A stretch of 64,000 nucleotides of DNA, taken from assembly GCF_011064615.1 (NCBI RefSeq), contig NZ_JAALJH010000048.1, positions 1-64,000 of the forward strand, read 5' to 3'. A program made the translations under genes and the position numbers. Shown in pieces: positions 24,191 to 33,596 of the stretch; the first letter of the stretch is position 1; every line of letters begins with the position of its first letter. The stretch is from Aquisphaera insulae (GTDB taxonomy: Bacteria; Planctomycetota; Planctomycetia; Isosphaerales; Isosphaeraceae). The notes under the pieces were generated by a model, which worked only from the letters and a program-made list of their open reading frames with translations, was not told the DNA's origin and made no database searches.

Positions 24191-27100
24191 TCAGACGCGG
24201 CGGAACGCGGCGCTGACGCGGGAGGCCTGGGCGAGGGCGGCCTTCACGGGGGCCGAGTTCTTGACCGCATGGAAGGTGCGGGTGGCCCTGGCGACGACGG
24301 CCGAGCCGGCGGCGCCGACGCGGGCGGCCAGCGTCGTGGCCTTCGGGGCGGTGCGAGCCGCGGCGGCCGGCTTCGCGTAGACATCCCTCAGGTTGATGAC
24401 CTTGGTGCCGAGCGTGGGCACCCAGTGCCTGGCGACCGTGGCCTTCGGGTAGGTCCCCTTGCCCCAGGGGATCTGGCCATCGGCGATGCTCGGGGCGAGG
24501 TTGGGATGGGCGCGGGTGAAGGCCTCGGGGTCCTTCTGGTAGGCCGCCTGCTGGCGGGCGAAGGTCCGGCCCACCTGGAAGGCCAGGGTGCGGAGCCGGC
24601 AGGTCGGCTGCTGGAGCTCGCCGAAGAGGTAGCCCGTCCCGGTGGAGCAGCCGGGCACCGTGATGTCCCGGATCGCATCGCGGGTCGCCGTTCCGCCGAG
24701 GGTCCCCACCGTGTTCCGATAGCGGCGGAAGAGATCGGGCTGCGTGCGGGTGATCGTGTAGCTGCCGGGCCGCAGGCCGTTGAACGCATAGGTGCCGTCG
24801 TCGCCCGTGGTCGTCTTCACGCTCACCGCGTCGCCCCGGTCGTCCGTGCCCGTCAGCGTGACGACGACATGGGCGATGCCGAAGTCGGTCACGCCCATGG
24901 AGCCGTCGTGGTTCAGGTCGTAGTAGACCACGCCGGAAAGGGCGCCCGGCAGGAGCACGGCGAAGTTGTAGCCGGTGGCCGACGCCGTCAGGTCGATGGT
25001 CGAGATCGTGGTCGTGCCCGCGGTGCCTCCCGCCGTCCCGGGCGTGCTCTTGCCGTCGAGGTAACCCGAGGGGACGGCCATCGTGACCGTGTACACCCCC
25101 GGCCTGTGGGTGAGGTCGAACACGTAGCGGCCGGCCGCGTCGGTGGTCGTCGTCATGCTGACCGGCAGGCCGGCCGTCGAGGTGCCCGAGAGCGTGACCA
25201 GCACGTTCGCGAGCCCCGTCTCGCCGGCCGCCGGCTCGTAGATGCCGTTGTTGTTGCACTCGTGGAAGACCATGCCCGCGAGCGTGATCACCGCCGGCTC
25301 GGGCGGGGTGCCCGGGAAGTTCGCGTAGTGGCTGATGTCGGATTCGGAAAGGTCGGTGCCGGTGACGGTCACCGTGCCGGTGTTCTGGTAGACGTTGCGG
25401 GTGTTGCCGGTGCCGTTGGGATCGCCGCCGGGGACGACCACGACCGTGGGAGGGAGCGTCCCGCTCAGGTCGAGCGCCGGGCCGGTGGCGGTATAGACCC
25501 AGGTCTCGCCCGGGTCGAGCAGGTTGTTGTTATTGGCGTCGCCGCTGGTGTAGGCCGGATTGACGCCGGCGACGTTGTCGGAGACGACGACGTTGGCCCT
25601 CGCGAAGGCGACGTTGCCCGTGTTGGCGACGTCATAAGTCCACGTCAGCGTGGCGCCCGGGTTGACGATGACCAGGTCGTTGCCGTTGGGGTTGGTGTCG
25701 TGGACGCCGTTGGTGAACTTCTGGATGGTGATGGCGGGCGCGGCGGGGTTGGCGTAGTGGCTGATGTCCGAGGCGGTCAGGGAGTATGCGGCGATGGTGA
25801 CGGTGCCCGTGTTCTCGTAGACGTTGCGGGTGTTCCCGGTGCTATTGGGGTCGCCACCCGGGACGACGACCACGGAGTCGGGGGGCGTTCGGCTGAGGTC
25901 GAGCGCCGAGCCCGTCGCCGTGTAGGTCCAGGTCTCGTTGGGGTCGAGGATGCCGTTGTTGTTGGAGTCCCCGCCGGTGTAGGTCGGGCTGATGCCGGTC
26001 ACGCTGTCGGAGACGACCACGCCGGCCCTCCGGAAGGCGACGTTGCCCGTGTTGGAGACCTGATAGGTCCAGGTCACCGCCGCGCCGGGGCTGAGGATGA
26101 CGAGGTTGGAGCCGTTCGGGTTGGTGTCGTGGACGCCGTTGGTGAATTTCTCGATCGTCACGCTGGGCGTCGGCGGAGGGCTCGGGTTGGCGTAGTGGCT
26201 GATGTCGGTCGCGGCGAGTTCCGTGCCGGTGATCGTCACCTTGCCCGTGTTCTGGTAGACGGGCCGCGTGCTGCCCGGGTTGTTCGGGTCGTCGCCCGGG
26301 ACGACGACGACCGTGGGGGGGAGCGTGGTCGTGCCGCTCAGGTCCAGGGCGGTGCCCGTGGCGGTGTAGGTCCAGGTCTCGCCGGGATCGAGGCTGTTGT
26401 TGTTGTTGGTATCGCCGCTGGTGTAGGCCGGGTTGACGCCGGCGACGTCGTCGGTCACGACGACGCTGGCCGCGGCGAAGGCGACGTTGCCCGTGTTGGT
26501 GACGTTGTACGTCCAGGTGACCGGGGCGTCGGGGCCGACGATCACGACGTTCGAGCCGTTGGGATCGGCGTCGTGGACGCCGTTGGTGAGCTTCTCGATG
26601 GAGATGCCGGGGGCCGGGGGCTCGGCGGCGTTGACGAAATTCAGCGCCAGCGGGGCGATCAGGCCCTGGGAGCCTTGCGGCCGGGCGGTCGTCGGCAGGC
26701 CGTTGAGGAAGACGGCCTGCTCGCCCTGGCCCTGGGCGATGCTGCTCAGGGCGATGTTGATGAACCCCTGGGCGGCGGTGACCTCGGGAGAGCTGGAGGT
26801 GAGGTCGTGGACGTAGAACGAGCCGTCGAGGACGTTGAACGTGCCGGACGTCTCGTATTCGAGCTCCCAGATGGCGAGCTGGAAGCCGGCGGCCTCCTGC
26901 GCGGGGACGAACTGGGCCGGCTCGGTGCTCCAGGCCGAGGCGATGTGGTTGTAGAGGTAGGCGATCGCGCCGGCGTTCTGGGGGTTCTTGACGGTGGAGA
27001 GGGAGGCCAGGCCGGTGTCCAGCGGCTCCATGGAGTAGGGGAGATTCGCGTCGCCGGTCTGGATGTCGCGGAAGTAGTCCACGCAGAACGAGACGAACGG

Positions 27101-27625
27101 GGACGACGTGGCGTTGATGTCGCCCTGGGCGACGGTGATGTTCAACTGGCCGACGAGCGATTGGTGGGTCGTGCCGTTGTTGGTGGTGGTGAGGGTCTTC
27201 TTGTTGTGCTTCTCGTAGGTGATCGACAGGTCGGAGGGGTCGCCGAGCTGGACGTCGATCGAGCTCGAGGTCGACGCGATCACCGGCGTGAGGGGCGAGT
27301 TCACCTGGGTGGAGCCGTTCACATATCCGGCCGGCGGCGTCTCCGTGATCCGGTACGAGCCGGCGTCCAGCCCCCGGAAGATGTAGTCCCCGGAGGCACC
27401 GGTGATCATGGTCTGGTCGGGGACCGAGGGATTGTCCAGCCGGTGGAGGCGTACGACCGCGCCGGCGATGCCCTGGCCGGTGGTCCCGAGCGTCACGATC
27501 CCCTGGAGGAAGCCGGTGGCCATGAGCAGCCGCTCCTCGCAGGCGTCGACCCGCGGCGCGTGCCGCCGTCGTCGCGGGCGGACCGCGCGAGCCGTCCTCG
27601 ACGGGGAGGGGGAGAGGGCGAACAT
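24191..27625 (-). CDS. Large surface/extracellular protein with thioester-like domain, three DUF11/7507-like repeats and SdrD-B repeats
   Basis: This 1144-residue protein is read from the ATG at 27625, which has AAGGAGA 7 nt upstream. The N-terminus is Arg-rich and ends RVDACEERLLMATG, the planctomycete extracellular-protein leader. Residues 37-110 look like a CNA-B/carboxypeptidase-regulatory domain. Residues 130-330 have a TED-like pair: FCVD with Cys181 and FQLAIW with Gln249, which could form a Cys-Gln thioester. Three repeats of about 144 residues start near 340, 485 and 630, each with the motif IEK(F/L)TNGVHDxxPNG and ending DISHYAN. Two SdrD-B-like domains (770-1000) and a basic C-terminus follow. 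It may anchor or adhere at the cell surface. The C-terminus lacks a VPEID or PEP motif. Confidence 0.85.
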   Translation of the reverse strand: MFALSPSPSRTARAVRPRRRRHAPRVDACEERLLMATGFLQGIVTLGTTGQGIAGAVVRLHRLDNPSVPDQTMITGASGDYIFRGLDAGSYRITETPPAGYVNGSTQVNSPLTPVIASTSSSIDVQLGDPSDLSITYEKHNKKTLTTTNNGTTHQSLVGQLNITVAQGDINATSSPFVSFCVDYFRDIQTGDANLPYSMEPLDTGLASLSTVKNPQNAGAIAYLYNHIASAWSTEPAQFVPAQEAAGFQLAIWELEYETSGTFNVLDGSFYVHDLTSSSPEVTAAQGFINIALSSIAQGQGEQAVFLNGLPTTARPQGSQGLIAPLALNFVNAAEPPAPGISIEKLTNGVHDADPNGSNVVIVGPDAPVTWTYNVTNTGNVAFAAASVVVTDDVAGVNPAYTSGDTNNNNSLDPGETWTYTATGTALDLSGTTTLPPTVVVVPGDDPNNPGSTRPVYQNTGKVTITGTELAATDISHYANPSPPPTPSVTIEKFTNGVHDTNPNGSNLVILSPGAAVTWTYQVSNTGNVAFRRAGVVVSDSVTGISPTYTGGDSNNNGILDPNETWTYTATGSALDLSRTPPDSVVVVPGGDPNSTGNTRNVYENTGTVTIAAYSLTASDISHYANPAAPAITIQKFTNGVHDTNPNGNDLVIVNPGATLTWTYDVANTGNVAFARANVVVSDNVAGVNPAYTSGDANNNNLLDPGETWVYTATGPALDLSGTLPPTVVVVPGGDPNGTGNTRNVYQNTGTVTVTGTDLSESDISHYANFPGTPPEPAVITLAGMVFHECNNNGIYEPAAGETGLANVLVTLSGTSTAGLPVSMTTTTDAAGRYVFDLTHRPGVYTVTMAVPSGYLDGKSTPGTAGGTAGTTTISTIDLTASATGYNFAVLLPGALSGVVYYDLNHDGSMGVTDFGIAHVVVTLTGTDDRGDAVSVKTTTGDDGTYAFNGLRPGSYTITRTQPDLFRRYRNTVGTLGGTATRDAIRDITVPGCSTGTGYLFGELQQPTCRLRTLAFQVGRTFARQQAAYQKDPEAFTRAHPNLAPSIADGQIPWGKGTYPKATVARHWVPTLGTKVINLRDVYAKPAAAARTAPKATTLAARVGAAGSAVVARATRTFHAVKNSAPVKAALAQASRVSAAFRRV

Positions 27626-27816
27626 GGGGCTTCTCCTTGAGCGGTTGCAGGCGCTCGATTGTCGCTGAGGCCTCGGGATGGTGATCGTCAATCGCGGTTG
27701 GTGGTTCTTAGCGGAGTCGGGCTCCGGCTGTCTCGCCTCGGTGGGTTGTATCGTTGGTGTCGTGCGGTGGGTGGCCCGGGCGGCCTGGCCTTCCCGCCCG
27801 CCCGGCGAGTCCGGCC

Positions 27817-29535
27817 TCAGGCCCAGAGCCACCAGGCCCCCCCCGCCAGCACGCGGAGGGCGATCAGGGCGTTGGTCGTCGCGTGGGCGAGCACGGCATC
27901 CCCGAGGCGTCCGCGGCGGAGGGCGGCGGCGGCGTAGAGCAGGCCCGCGGCCGTCCCGGCCAGCCACCTCTGGTGGAGCAGGCCGAAGGCGATCGAGGGG
28001 CCGAGGAAGGAGAGCCACGTGAAGGCGCCCAGCGAGACCGACTCGAAGTCGGCCGCGATCAGGCGCCTCTGCAGGTAGCCCCGGAAGGCCAGCTCTTCCG
28101 CCAGGGGGATCACGATCACGGAGCCGAGGACGCGAACCGCCAACCAGGCCATGGCGGCGTGCCGCCCCATCTCCGCGAGCGCCCGCGGCAGCGGGAGGGA
28201 GAGGGAACGTGCCGCCGCATCCGCGGAGCCGTCGGCCGCCGCGACCGGCTCGAGCGCGATCCAGGCGAGGTAGGCCGCCCCGCCGATGGCGATCGGCACC
28301 AGGGTCGCGATCGGGGCCTCCCACGCCGCCCGCCATCGCGCCGGGTACGACTTCCGGAATGCCCAGAAGACCATGCAGGCCGCCGCGATTCGCACGGGGT
28401 AGAGCAGGTCGAGCGTGCCGTCGGACAGGGCGGCGGTGACCATCGAGGCGGCGAGGATCGCCATCAGCGGGCCGAGGTAGGCCGCCGTCGGGTTGACGCC
28501 CGCCTCGCGATCCTCACCCCCTCCCTCCGCCCCGGACGTGGAGAAAAGCCCCAGCCGCCGGCTACCGGCGATGAGCCCCAGCCCCACCGCGTTGAACGCC
28601 AGCCAGCCCGCCTGCGAATGGAAGCCCCCCAGCGCCACCTCGGGCCGCCCCCGCGCCCCGATCAGGATGAGCGTCACGATCCGCAGGACGTTCAGCAGGG
28701 CGATGATCGCCACGCCCGCCGGCAGGAGCAGGAAGGCGCGGGGGAACCTCAGCTCGCGACGGCAGACGACCAGGTAACCCCCCAGCAGCGCGACGATCAG
28801 GCCGATCCCCTCGTAGCCCGAGCAGACCCCGGCGATCATCACGGAGAAGCCCCCGGCTCCCAGCCGCTTCGCCTCCGGATCGCAGATCACGTCCGGCTCG
28901 ATCTGCCGCAACAGGCAGGCCGCGGCGGCGAACGTCCCGGAGTGGAGCGAGCTCCAGAGCCGGCCGGTGGCGCCCCCCGCCCCGACGGCACAAACGCCCA
29001 CCGCCAGGCCCACCGCCAGGAGCTTCCACCAGGACCGTGCCAGGCCGATCCAGGCCCTAACCGGCAGGGCCGCCAGCATCCAGCTCGCCAGCGTCAGGGC
29101 GCCGATCGCCAGCCAGAGCAGGGCCAGGCCGGCGGAATTTCCGCCGCCGTGCATCGCCGCGATCAGCCGGCCGGTGCACGCGTGGAAGAGGGCGTAGCAG
29201 GCGACGTGGCCGCCGGCCAGCCAGCCGGTCGGCTTCATCTGCTCCAGCAGCCCGGGGATTTCCGCGCGACGTCGCGCCGAGGCCAGCGTCGCCGCGGCCA
29301 GGAGCGTGACCACGCAGGCGGCCACCCGGATCAGCGTCGAGGAGTGGGCCACCAGCCCGGCGAGGAGGCCCGCCCGGCCCGACATGCCGGCCGGGGCCGC
29401 GATGTCGTACGAGAACGAGAGGCCCAGGACCTCCCCGAGGAGCAGGGTCGACCACGCGATCGCCGGCAGCACGCACCACCGGTCTCGCGTGAGATTCGAC
29501 GTCGGAATCCGGTCATGAGTCTGGACGCACGGCAC
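27817..29535 (-). CDS. xrtE: Exosortase E fused to CPBP (CAAX-type) protease
   Basis: This is a 572-residue multispanning membrane protein with a GTG start at 29535. The exosortase half carries the active-site set: Cys238 (GVCSGYEGIG), Arg285 (LNVLRIVT) and His306 (GGFHSQAGW). The C-terminal half is a CPBP/Abi protease: EE at 479-480 with AEELAFRGYL, His520 (GLLHQRW) and His550-Asn554 (AHATTNAL). This is the exosortase E/protease, VPEID-CTERM system type known in planctomycetes and other bacteria. It sorts and cleaves proteins that end with a VPEID motif, a helix and Arg residues. The gene for such a substrate lies 173 nt upstream. It is followed by the surface protein gene. Confidence 0.92.
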   Translation of the reverse strand: MPCVQTHDRIPTSNLTRDRWCVLPAIAWSTLLLGEVLGLSFSYDIAAPAGMSGRAGLLAGLVAHSSTLIRVAACVVTLLAAATLASARRRAEIPGLLEQMKPTGWLAGGHVACYALFHACTGRLIAAMHGGGNSAGLALLWLAIGALTLASWMLAALPVRAWIGLARSWWKLLAVGLAVGVCAVGAGGATGRLWSSLHSGTFAAAACLLRQIEPDVICDPEAKRLGAGGFSVMIAGVCSGYEGIGLIVALLGGYLVVCRRELRFPRAFLLLPAGVAIIALLNVLRIVTLILIGARGRPEVALGGFHSQAGWLAFNAVGLGLIAGSRRLGLFSTSGAEGGGEDREAGVNPTAAYLGPLMAILAASMVTAALSDGTLDLLYPVRIAAACMVFWAFRKSYPARWRAAWEAPIATLVPIAIGGAAYLAWIALEPVAAADGSADAAARSLSLPLPRALAEMGRHAAMAWLAVRVLGSVIVIPLAEELAFRGYLQRRLIAADFESVSLGAFTWLSFLGPSIAFGLLHQRWLAGTAAGLLYAAAALRRGRLGDAVLAHATTNALIALRVLAGGAWWLWA

Positions 29536-29708
29536 GTTTGGACGATCTCACAAGGATGTAAGGCCGTGGTGCGAGTCCGGCGAGCCGGGGCGGCGACATC
29601 CGTCGCGGCGCCCCGCTCTGACCGGCCCCGGCGCGCAGCACGATCCTTCGCTCCACGCGGGCCACACGCGGGGAGAATCGACTGCGAGCCGCCGTGGACC
29701 GAGCTTGC

Positions 29709-29915
29709 TCAGCGAGGTCGCCGTCGACCGCCGAGGATCAGCAGTCCACCACACAGCAAGGAGAGGGCGCTCGACATGGCACCGGCATCAATCTCCGGCA
29801 CCCGCTCGTCGCCCCTCGCGATCCCGCAGAGCCCCGTCAGCACGATCGCCAGCCCGAGCGGACCGGCCAGGGCGCGGGAATAGCGCACGATACGATCGAT
29901 CGCATTCCAGGTCAT
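29709..29915 (-). CDS. VPEID-CTERM sorting-signal protein
   Basis: This 68-residue protein is read from the ATG at 29915, with AGGAGGG about 10 nt upstream. It has an N-terminal hydrophobic signal (LAGPLGLAIVLTGLCGIARG), then the sorting motif VPEID at 39-43, a short hydrophobic helix (SALSLLCGGLLILGG) and the end RRRPR. That layout is the exosortase E target signal. After signal and C-terminal cleavage only about 10 residues would remain, so the mature product is tiny. Its role is unknown. It lies directly upstream of the exosortase E gene on the same strand, as in other genomes with this system. Confidence 0.9.
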   Translation of the reverse strand: MTWNAIDRIVRYSRALAGPLGLAIVLTGLCGIARGDERVPEIDAGAMSSALSLLCGGLLILGGRRRPR

Positions 29916-30340
29916 CTTGAACACCCTCCTGGATGGTCTGGATTCTTCGTCCGGGAAGAAACAATGGCTCCAGGTGTGCGCATCACACCGGGTGCGTTGC
30001 GACGCACCGTGGTCGATGCCACGAACCACCCTGCCTGATCCTAGCCTCGCTGTCACTACGGATCAGTCGAGCGGTTGTGATCCTCGAGCTGGTGGGTGGA
30101 CCACCCGCTGCATCTTATCGAGAAGTCACGACCTGCAAAATGGGTCTTCCATCGACCCGAAGAAACGACCAGTTCACCACGGAAAGCAGGGTTGAGTGCC
30201 TGCTGGTTCCACGTCAGCAGTGTATCCGAGTTCCTTCGGAGTTTCTAGATCCGACCCCCCCGAAGGATCGAGTTCATGCCCGCCGCGCCGCGGCGTCGCC
30301 GGGAGATTGGCTCCGCCACGGCCGCCCGGCGGTCCTTCGA
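29916..30340. other. Intergenic region, no gene found
   Basis: No coding frame with a good start is seen in these 425 nt. The region holds the leader of the VPEID-CTERM gene at its left end (AGGAGGG near 29926-29932, read on the minus strand) and the 3' side of the next minus-strand gene at its right end. A GA/CT-rich stretch CCGACCCCCCCGAAGG at about 30250-30265 is the only notable feature. Confidence 0.5.
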
Positions 30341-30760
30341 TCAGCGGAGGAGTTGATAGTAGTAGCGGGCGAGGTAGCGGTTGTCTCCGCCCCCCATGTA
30401 GTACCAGGACCAGCGATCCCCCGGGCTGCCGTAGGCGCGGCCGTAGAACGGGAATGGCTCGGTCCCCGAGGCGGAGTAGGGGACGTACTCCCGGGCCTGC
30501 CCCGGCGGCGCCACCCAGTAGCTATAGGGATACACACCCCCCTGTCCGTATCCCTGCACCACGCCCGGCGCGGCGGATGGGACGCTGGTCACCACATCAC
30601 CCACGATCGTGGAGCCCCCCACGATGGGTGATCCCACCACCGTCGAGCTCCCGATCGTCCCCGCCACCGTCCCCTCGCAAGGGCAGCTCTGCGCCTTCGC
30701 GGTGGCCACCACGCCCAGGCCCGCGACGATCGCTGCAAATCCGAATGTCGTCCGTCTCAT
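30341..30760 (-). CDS. Small secreted Gly/Tyr-rich protein
   Basis: This is a 139-residue protein from the ATG at 30760, with GAGAGGA upstream; a longer in-frame start at 30853 has no signal. It has a signal peptide (TTFGFAAIVAGLGVVATAKA), a CPCEG motif, a Gly/Ser/Val-rich middle (GSSTVVGSPIVGGSTIVGDV) and a Tyr/Gly-rich C-terminus (YYMGGGDNRYLARYYYQLL). The family is unknown; it is an outer-surface-type composition. It is divergent from the M61 peptidase gene. Confidence 0.65.
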   Translation of the reverse strand: MRRTTFGFAAIVAGLGVVATAKAQSCPCEGTVAGTIGSSTVVGSPIVGGSTIVGDVVTSVPSAAPGVVQGYGQGGVYPYSYWVAPPGQAREYVPYSASGTEPFPFYGRAYGSPGDRWSWYYMGGGDNRYLARYYYQLLR

Positions 30761-31033
30761 CAAGGTGTCCTCTCTCCGATGTCCTGCGTCTCGCGACGCC
30801 GCCCGCCGACCGCGCTCCCCGATCGCGACCGGCGTCGCCGTTCTCTTCGCCATTCAGCCGATTATCTTACCAGGATCCTTTCTATTGTCTATTTTCTCTA
30901 TTTTCGGCAAGCCTGGGCGGATCGAGTGTGCCTGGACCCGTCGGCGAAGTGGGTCTTAAGATGGTGGGTGGGGAGGGTCGATTGCCTCCCTGCCGGGGAC
31001 CTTCGAGGGTTCGGTCTGGTGTTGGGGGGGAGT

Positions 31034-33019
31034 ATGGTGCGAAGTGCCCTGGGTCTCCGAGGTCTCGTTACGGGATGGGTCATGATGGCTGTCAGCTCGA
31101 TGTCGACGTTCGCCGCGGGGGCGGAGCCGGTCCGGCATGTCCTCCGGTTCCCGGCCCCGCAGACGCACTACGTGGAGGTGGAGGCGACGATCCCGACGGG
31201 GGGGGCCTCCGAGGTCGAGCTGATGATGCCGGTCTGGACGCCGGGGTCATACCTCGTCCGCGAGTTCGCCCGCGGCATCGAGGAGATGCGGGCGACGGGC
31301 ACCGGCGGCAAGCCGCTGGAGATCGTCAAGACGCGGAAGAACCGGTGGAAGGTCGCCAGCGGCGGGGCGGCCGAGGTGAAGGTCGCTTACCGGGTCTATT
31401 GCCGGACCATGTCGGTGCAGTCGAACTGGGTCGACGCGTCGTTCGCGATGCTCAACGGCGCGGGGATCTTCCTCACGCGGGTGGACGACGGGTCGCGGCC
31501 GCACGAGGTGGCGCTCGAGCTGGCCTCGGCGTGGAAGACGAGCGTCTCCGGGCTGCCGGCCGCACCCGGGGGGCGGCCGAACCATTACCGGGCGGCGGAT
31601 TACGACACGCTGGTGGATTCGCCGATCTACGCGGGGAGCCCGGCGCTCTACGAGTTCCAGGTCGACGGCGTCCCGCACGTCCTGGTCAACGAGGGCGAAG
31701 GGGGCCTGTGGGACGGCCCGCGATCGGCGAAGGATGTGGAGGCGATCGTCCGGGCGCAGAAGGCGTTCTGGGGCTTCCTGCCCTATGAGCGCTACGTCTT
31801 CTTCAACCTGCTGGTCGAGTCCGGCGGGGGGCTCGAGCACAAGAACTCGACGGTGCTGATGGCCAGCCGATGGGCCTGCCGGACGCGGCCGGGATACCTC
31901 GGCTGGCTCTACCTCGTCAGCCACGAGTACTTCCACACCTGGAACGTGAAACGGCTCCGGCCGGTGGAGCTCGGGCCGTTCGACTACGAGAGCGAGGTGT
32001 ACACGCCGAGCCTCTGGGTGGCCGAGGGGATCACCAGCTACTACGACCGGCTCTTCGTCCGCCGCGCCGGGCTCTGCACCACCGACGAATTCCTGGCCGG
32101 CGATCCGCCCGCGGCCGACGGCGACAAGCCGATGAACGACATCGAGCGGCTCCAGACCACGCCCGGCCGGCTCGTCCAGGCGCTGGAAGCCTCGTCCCTG
32201 GACACCTGGATCAAGTTCTACCGCCGCGACGAGAACACCGTGAACAGCGGCGTGAGCTACTACCTGAAGGGGAGCGTCGTCGCCTTCCTGCTGGACGCCA
32301 AGATCCGTCGCGCGACCGGCGGCAAGAAGAGCCTGGACGACCTGATGCGGCTGGCCTATTCGCGCTACTCCGGCGAGAAGGGCTTCACCGCCGCCCAGTT
32401 CCGCGAGCTGGCCCGCGAGGTCGCCGGCGCCGACCTCTCCGACTTCTTCCACAAGGCGCTCGAGACGACCGAGGAGCTCGACTACGCCGAGACGCTGGAC
32501 TGGTTCGGCCTCCACTTCGCGCCCGACGAGAAGGAGAAGAAGGCGAAGAAGGCCAGGGAGAACAAGGGCGAGTCCGCCTCCTCGAGCCCGGCCAAGCCGC
32601 CCAGGGCCTGGCTCGGCCTGGCGACGAAGAACGAGGACGGCCGGCTGATGGTGACGGTGGTGAAGCGCGGGACGCCCGGCTACGACGCCGGCTTCAACGC
32701 GGGCGACGAGATCATCGCCGTCGGCGACGACCGGATCCCGGCCGACCAGTGGTCGAAGCGGATGGACGCCTTCCGCCCCGGCGAGTCCGTCTCGATCCTG
32801 ATCGCCCGCCGCGACCGCCTCCAGCGGATCGCCGCCACCTTCGGCCAGGAGCCCCCCCGCCAGTGGACGCTGGAGGTGGCGCCCGGTGCCAGCCCGGCGC
32901 AGAAGGAGCACTTCAAGGCGTGGGTGGCGGGAAAGAATAGCGGGGAGGGGGAGGTGACTCGGGGTGTTCGGGCTGATCCCGTACGCCCCGCGCAGCCCGG
33001 CCTCAACAGGAGGGTGTGA
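31034..33019 (+). CDS. M61-family peptidase with PDZ domain
   Basis: This is a 661-residue protein from the ATG at 31034 after a GGGGGGAG site; it has a weak signal peptide (LVTGWVMMAVSSMSTFAAGA). It has an N-terminal domain (M61_N), then the gluzincin site HEYFH at 297-301 with the third ligand Glu331 in WVAEGITSYY, and a PDZ domain near 525-610 (AWLGLATKNEDGRLMVTVVK, GYDAGFNAGDEIIAVGD). This matches the glycyl-aminopeptidase family M61. A Lys-rich linker (KEKKAKKARENKGE) precedes the PDZ. The role is probably periplasmic peptide processing. The last 25 residues are Pro/Arg/Gly-rich and may be an extension past the family's usual end. Confidence 0.92.
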   Translation: MVRSALGLRGLVTGWVMMAVSSMSTFAAGAEPVRHVLRFPAPQTHYVEVEATIPTGGASEVELMMPVWTPGSYLVREFARGIEEMRATGTGGKPLEIVKTRKNRWKVASGGAAEVKVAYRVYCRTMSVQSNWVDASFAMLNGAGIFLTRVDDGSRPHEVALELASAWKTSVSGLPAAPGGRPNHYRAADYDTLVDSPIYAGSPALYEFQVDGVPHVLVNEGEGGLWDGPRSAKDVEAIVRAQKAFWGFLPYERYVFFNLLVESGGGLEHKNSTVLMASRWACRTRPGYLGWLYLVSHEYFHTWNVKRLRPVELGPFDYESEVYTPSLWVAEGITSYYDRLFVRRAGLCTTDEFLAGDPPAADGDKPMNDIERLQTTPGRLVQALEASSLDTWIKFYRRDENTVNSGVSYYLKGSVVAFLLDAKIRRATGGKKSLDDLMRLAYSRYSGEKGFTAAQFRELAREVAGADLSDFFHKALETTEELDYAETLDWFGLHFAPDEKEKKAKKARENKGESASSSPAKPPRAWLGLATKNEDGRLMVTVVKRGTPGYDAGFNAGDEIIAVGDDRIPADQWSKRMDAFRPGESVSILIARRDRLQRIAATFGQEPPRQWTLEVAPGASPAQKEHFKAWVAGKNSGEGEVTRGVRADPVRPAQPGLNRRV

Positions 33020-33278
33020 CTCTTCACACCGAACACAGGGTCGCCTTGCTCTCCGTACGATTTCGAGCGAGGGGCGGCGCCTTGACCCGGGCCTGCAAGA
33101 TGGCGTTGCCGGCTTCGATGCGGCCTGAGGCCCCCGAATCGGAGGGACAAGGGCACGCCGCGATTTGCGTCACGACCCGGGCACTTGCTGGATGCGAAAA
33201 TGAGCGCCGTGTGGGACGCCGATGGGGCGCATGCCCGGATCGCTGAGAACATCTCGCCCAACGTAGCCGAATGTTGGT

Positions 33279-33596
33279 ATGAAGGCGTTTTTGATAAATG
33301 GAGACGTTGACGTATCAGCCGGGCTGCTGTCCCCTCGCCCCGAGAGCGACAGGTTCGGTATGGAGATCCGCGAGCTGCTTCATGGTAAGCGTCACCACAA
33401 GCATCGGATCCTGTTCACGATTCGCGACTCCGATGTTGTCGTGCTCCTTGTCCATCGCTCGGCACGCGCCGAGCTCGAGCCATGGGCCGTGGGACAGGAG
33501 CACCCGAACGGATCTCCGATGATGCTGCGGACTCGCAAGGGGCCCGCAAGCCGCGGATCTATTCCCCTCCGGCGGTCTCCCCCGACGGCGCGATGA
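33279..33596 (+). pseudogene. RelE/ParE toxin remnant
   Basis: Within this frame, residues 18-70 read SPRPESDRFGMEIRELLHGK and HRILFTIRDSDVVVLLVHRS, which is the C-terminal half of a RelE/ParE-type toxin. The N-terminal half is missing; the 17 upstream residues are unrelated, and so is the tail, which runs into the oxalate decarboxylase gene. No antitoxin gene is found upstream. Probably a dead fragment. Confidence 0.55.

Noticed and set aside
24191..24290. Surface protein as a substrate of the adjacent exosortase E
   Set aside because: Its C-terminus (SAAFRRV preceded by a basic Ala-rich stretch) lacks the VPEID motif and a hydrophobic helix.
24269..27640. 1,100-codon plus-strand open frame opposite the surface protein
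   Set aside because: It mirrors the repeats of the surface protein; the minus-strand gene has a ribosome site, leader and known domains.
33016..33246. Small plus-strand frame after the M61 peptidase
   Set aside because: No ribosome site, no recognisable domain and noncoding composition.
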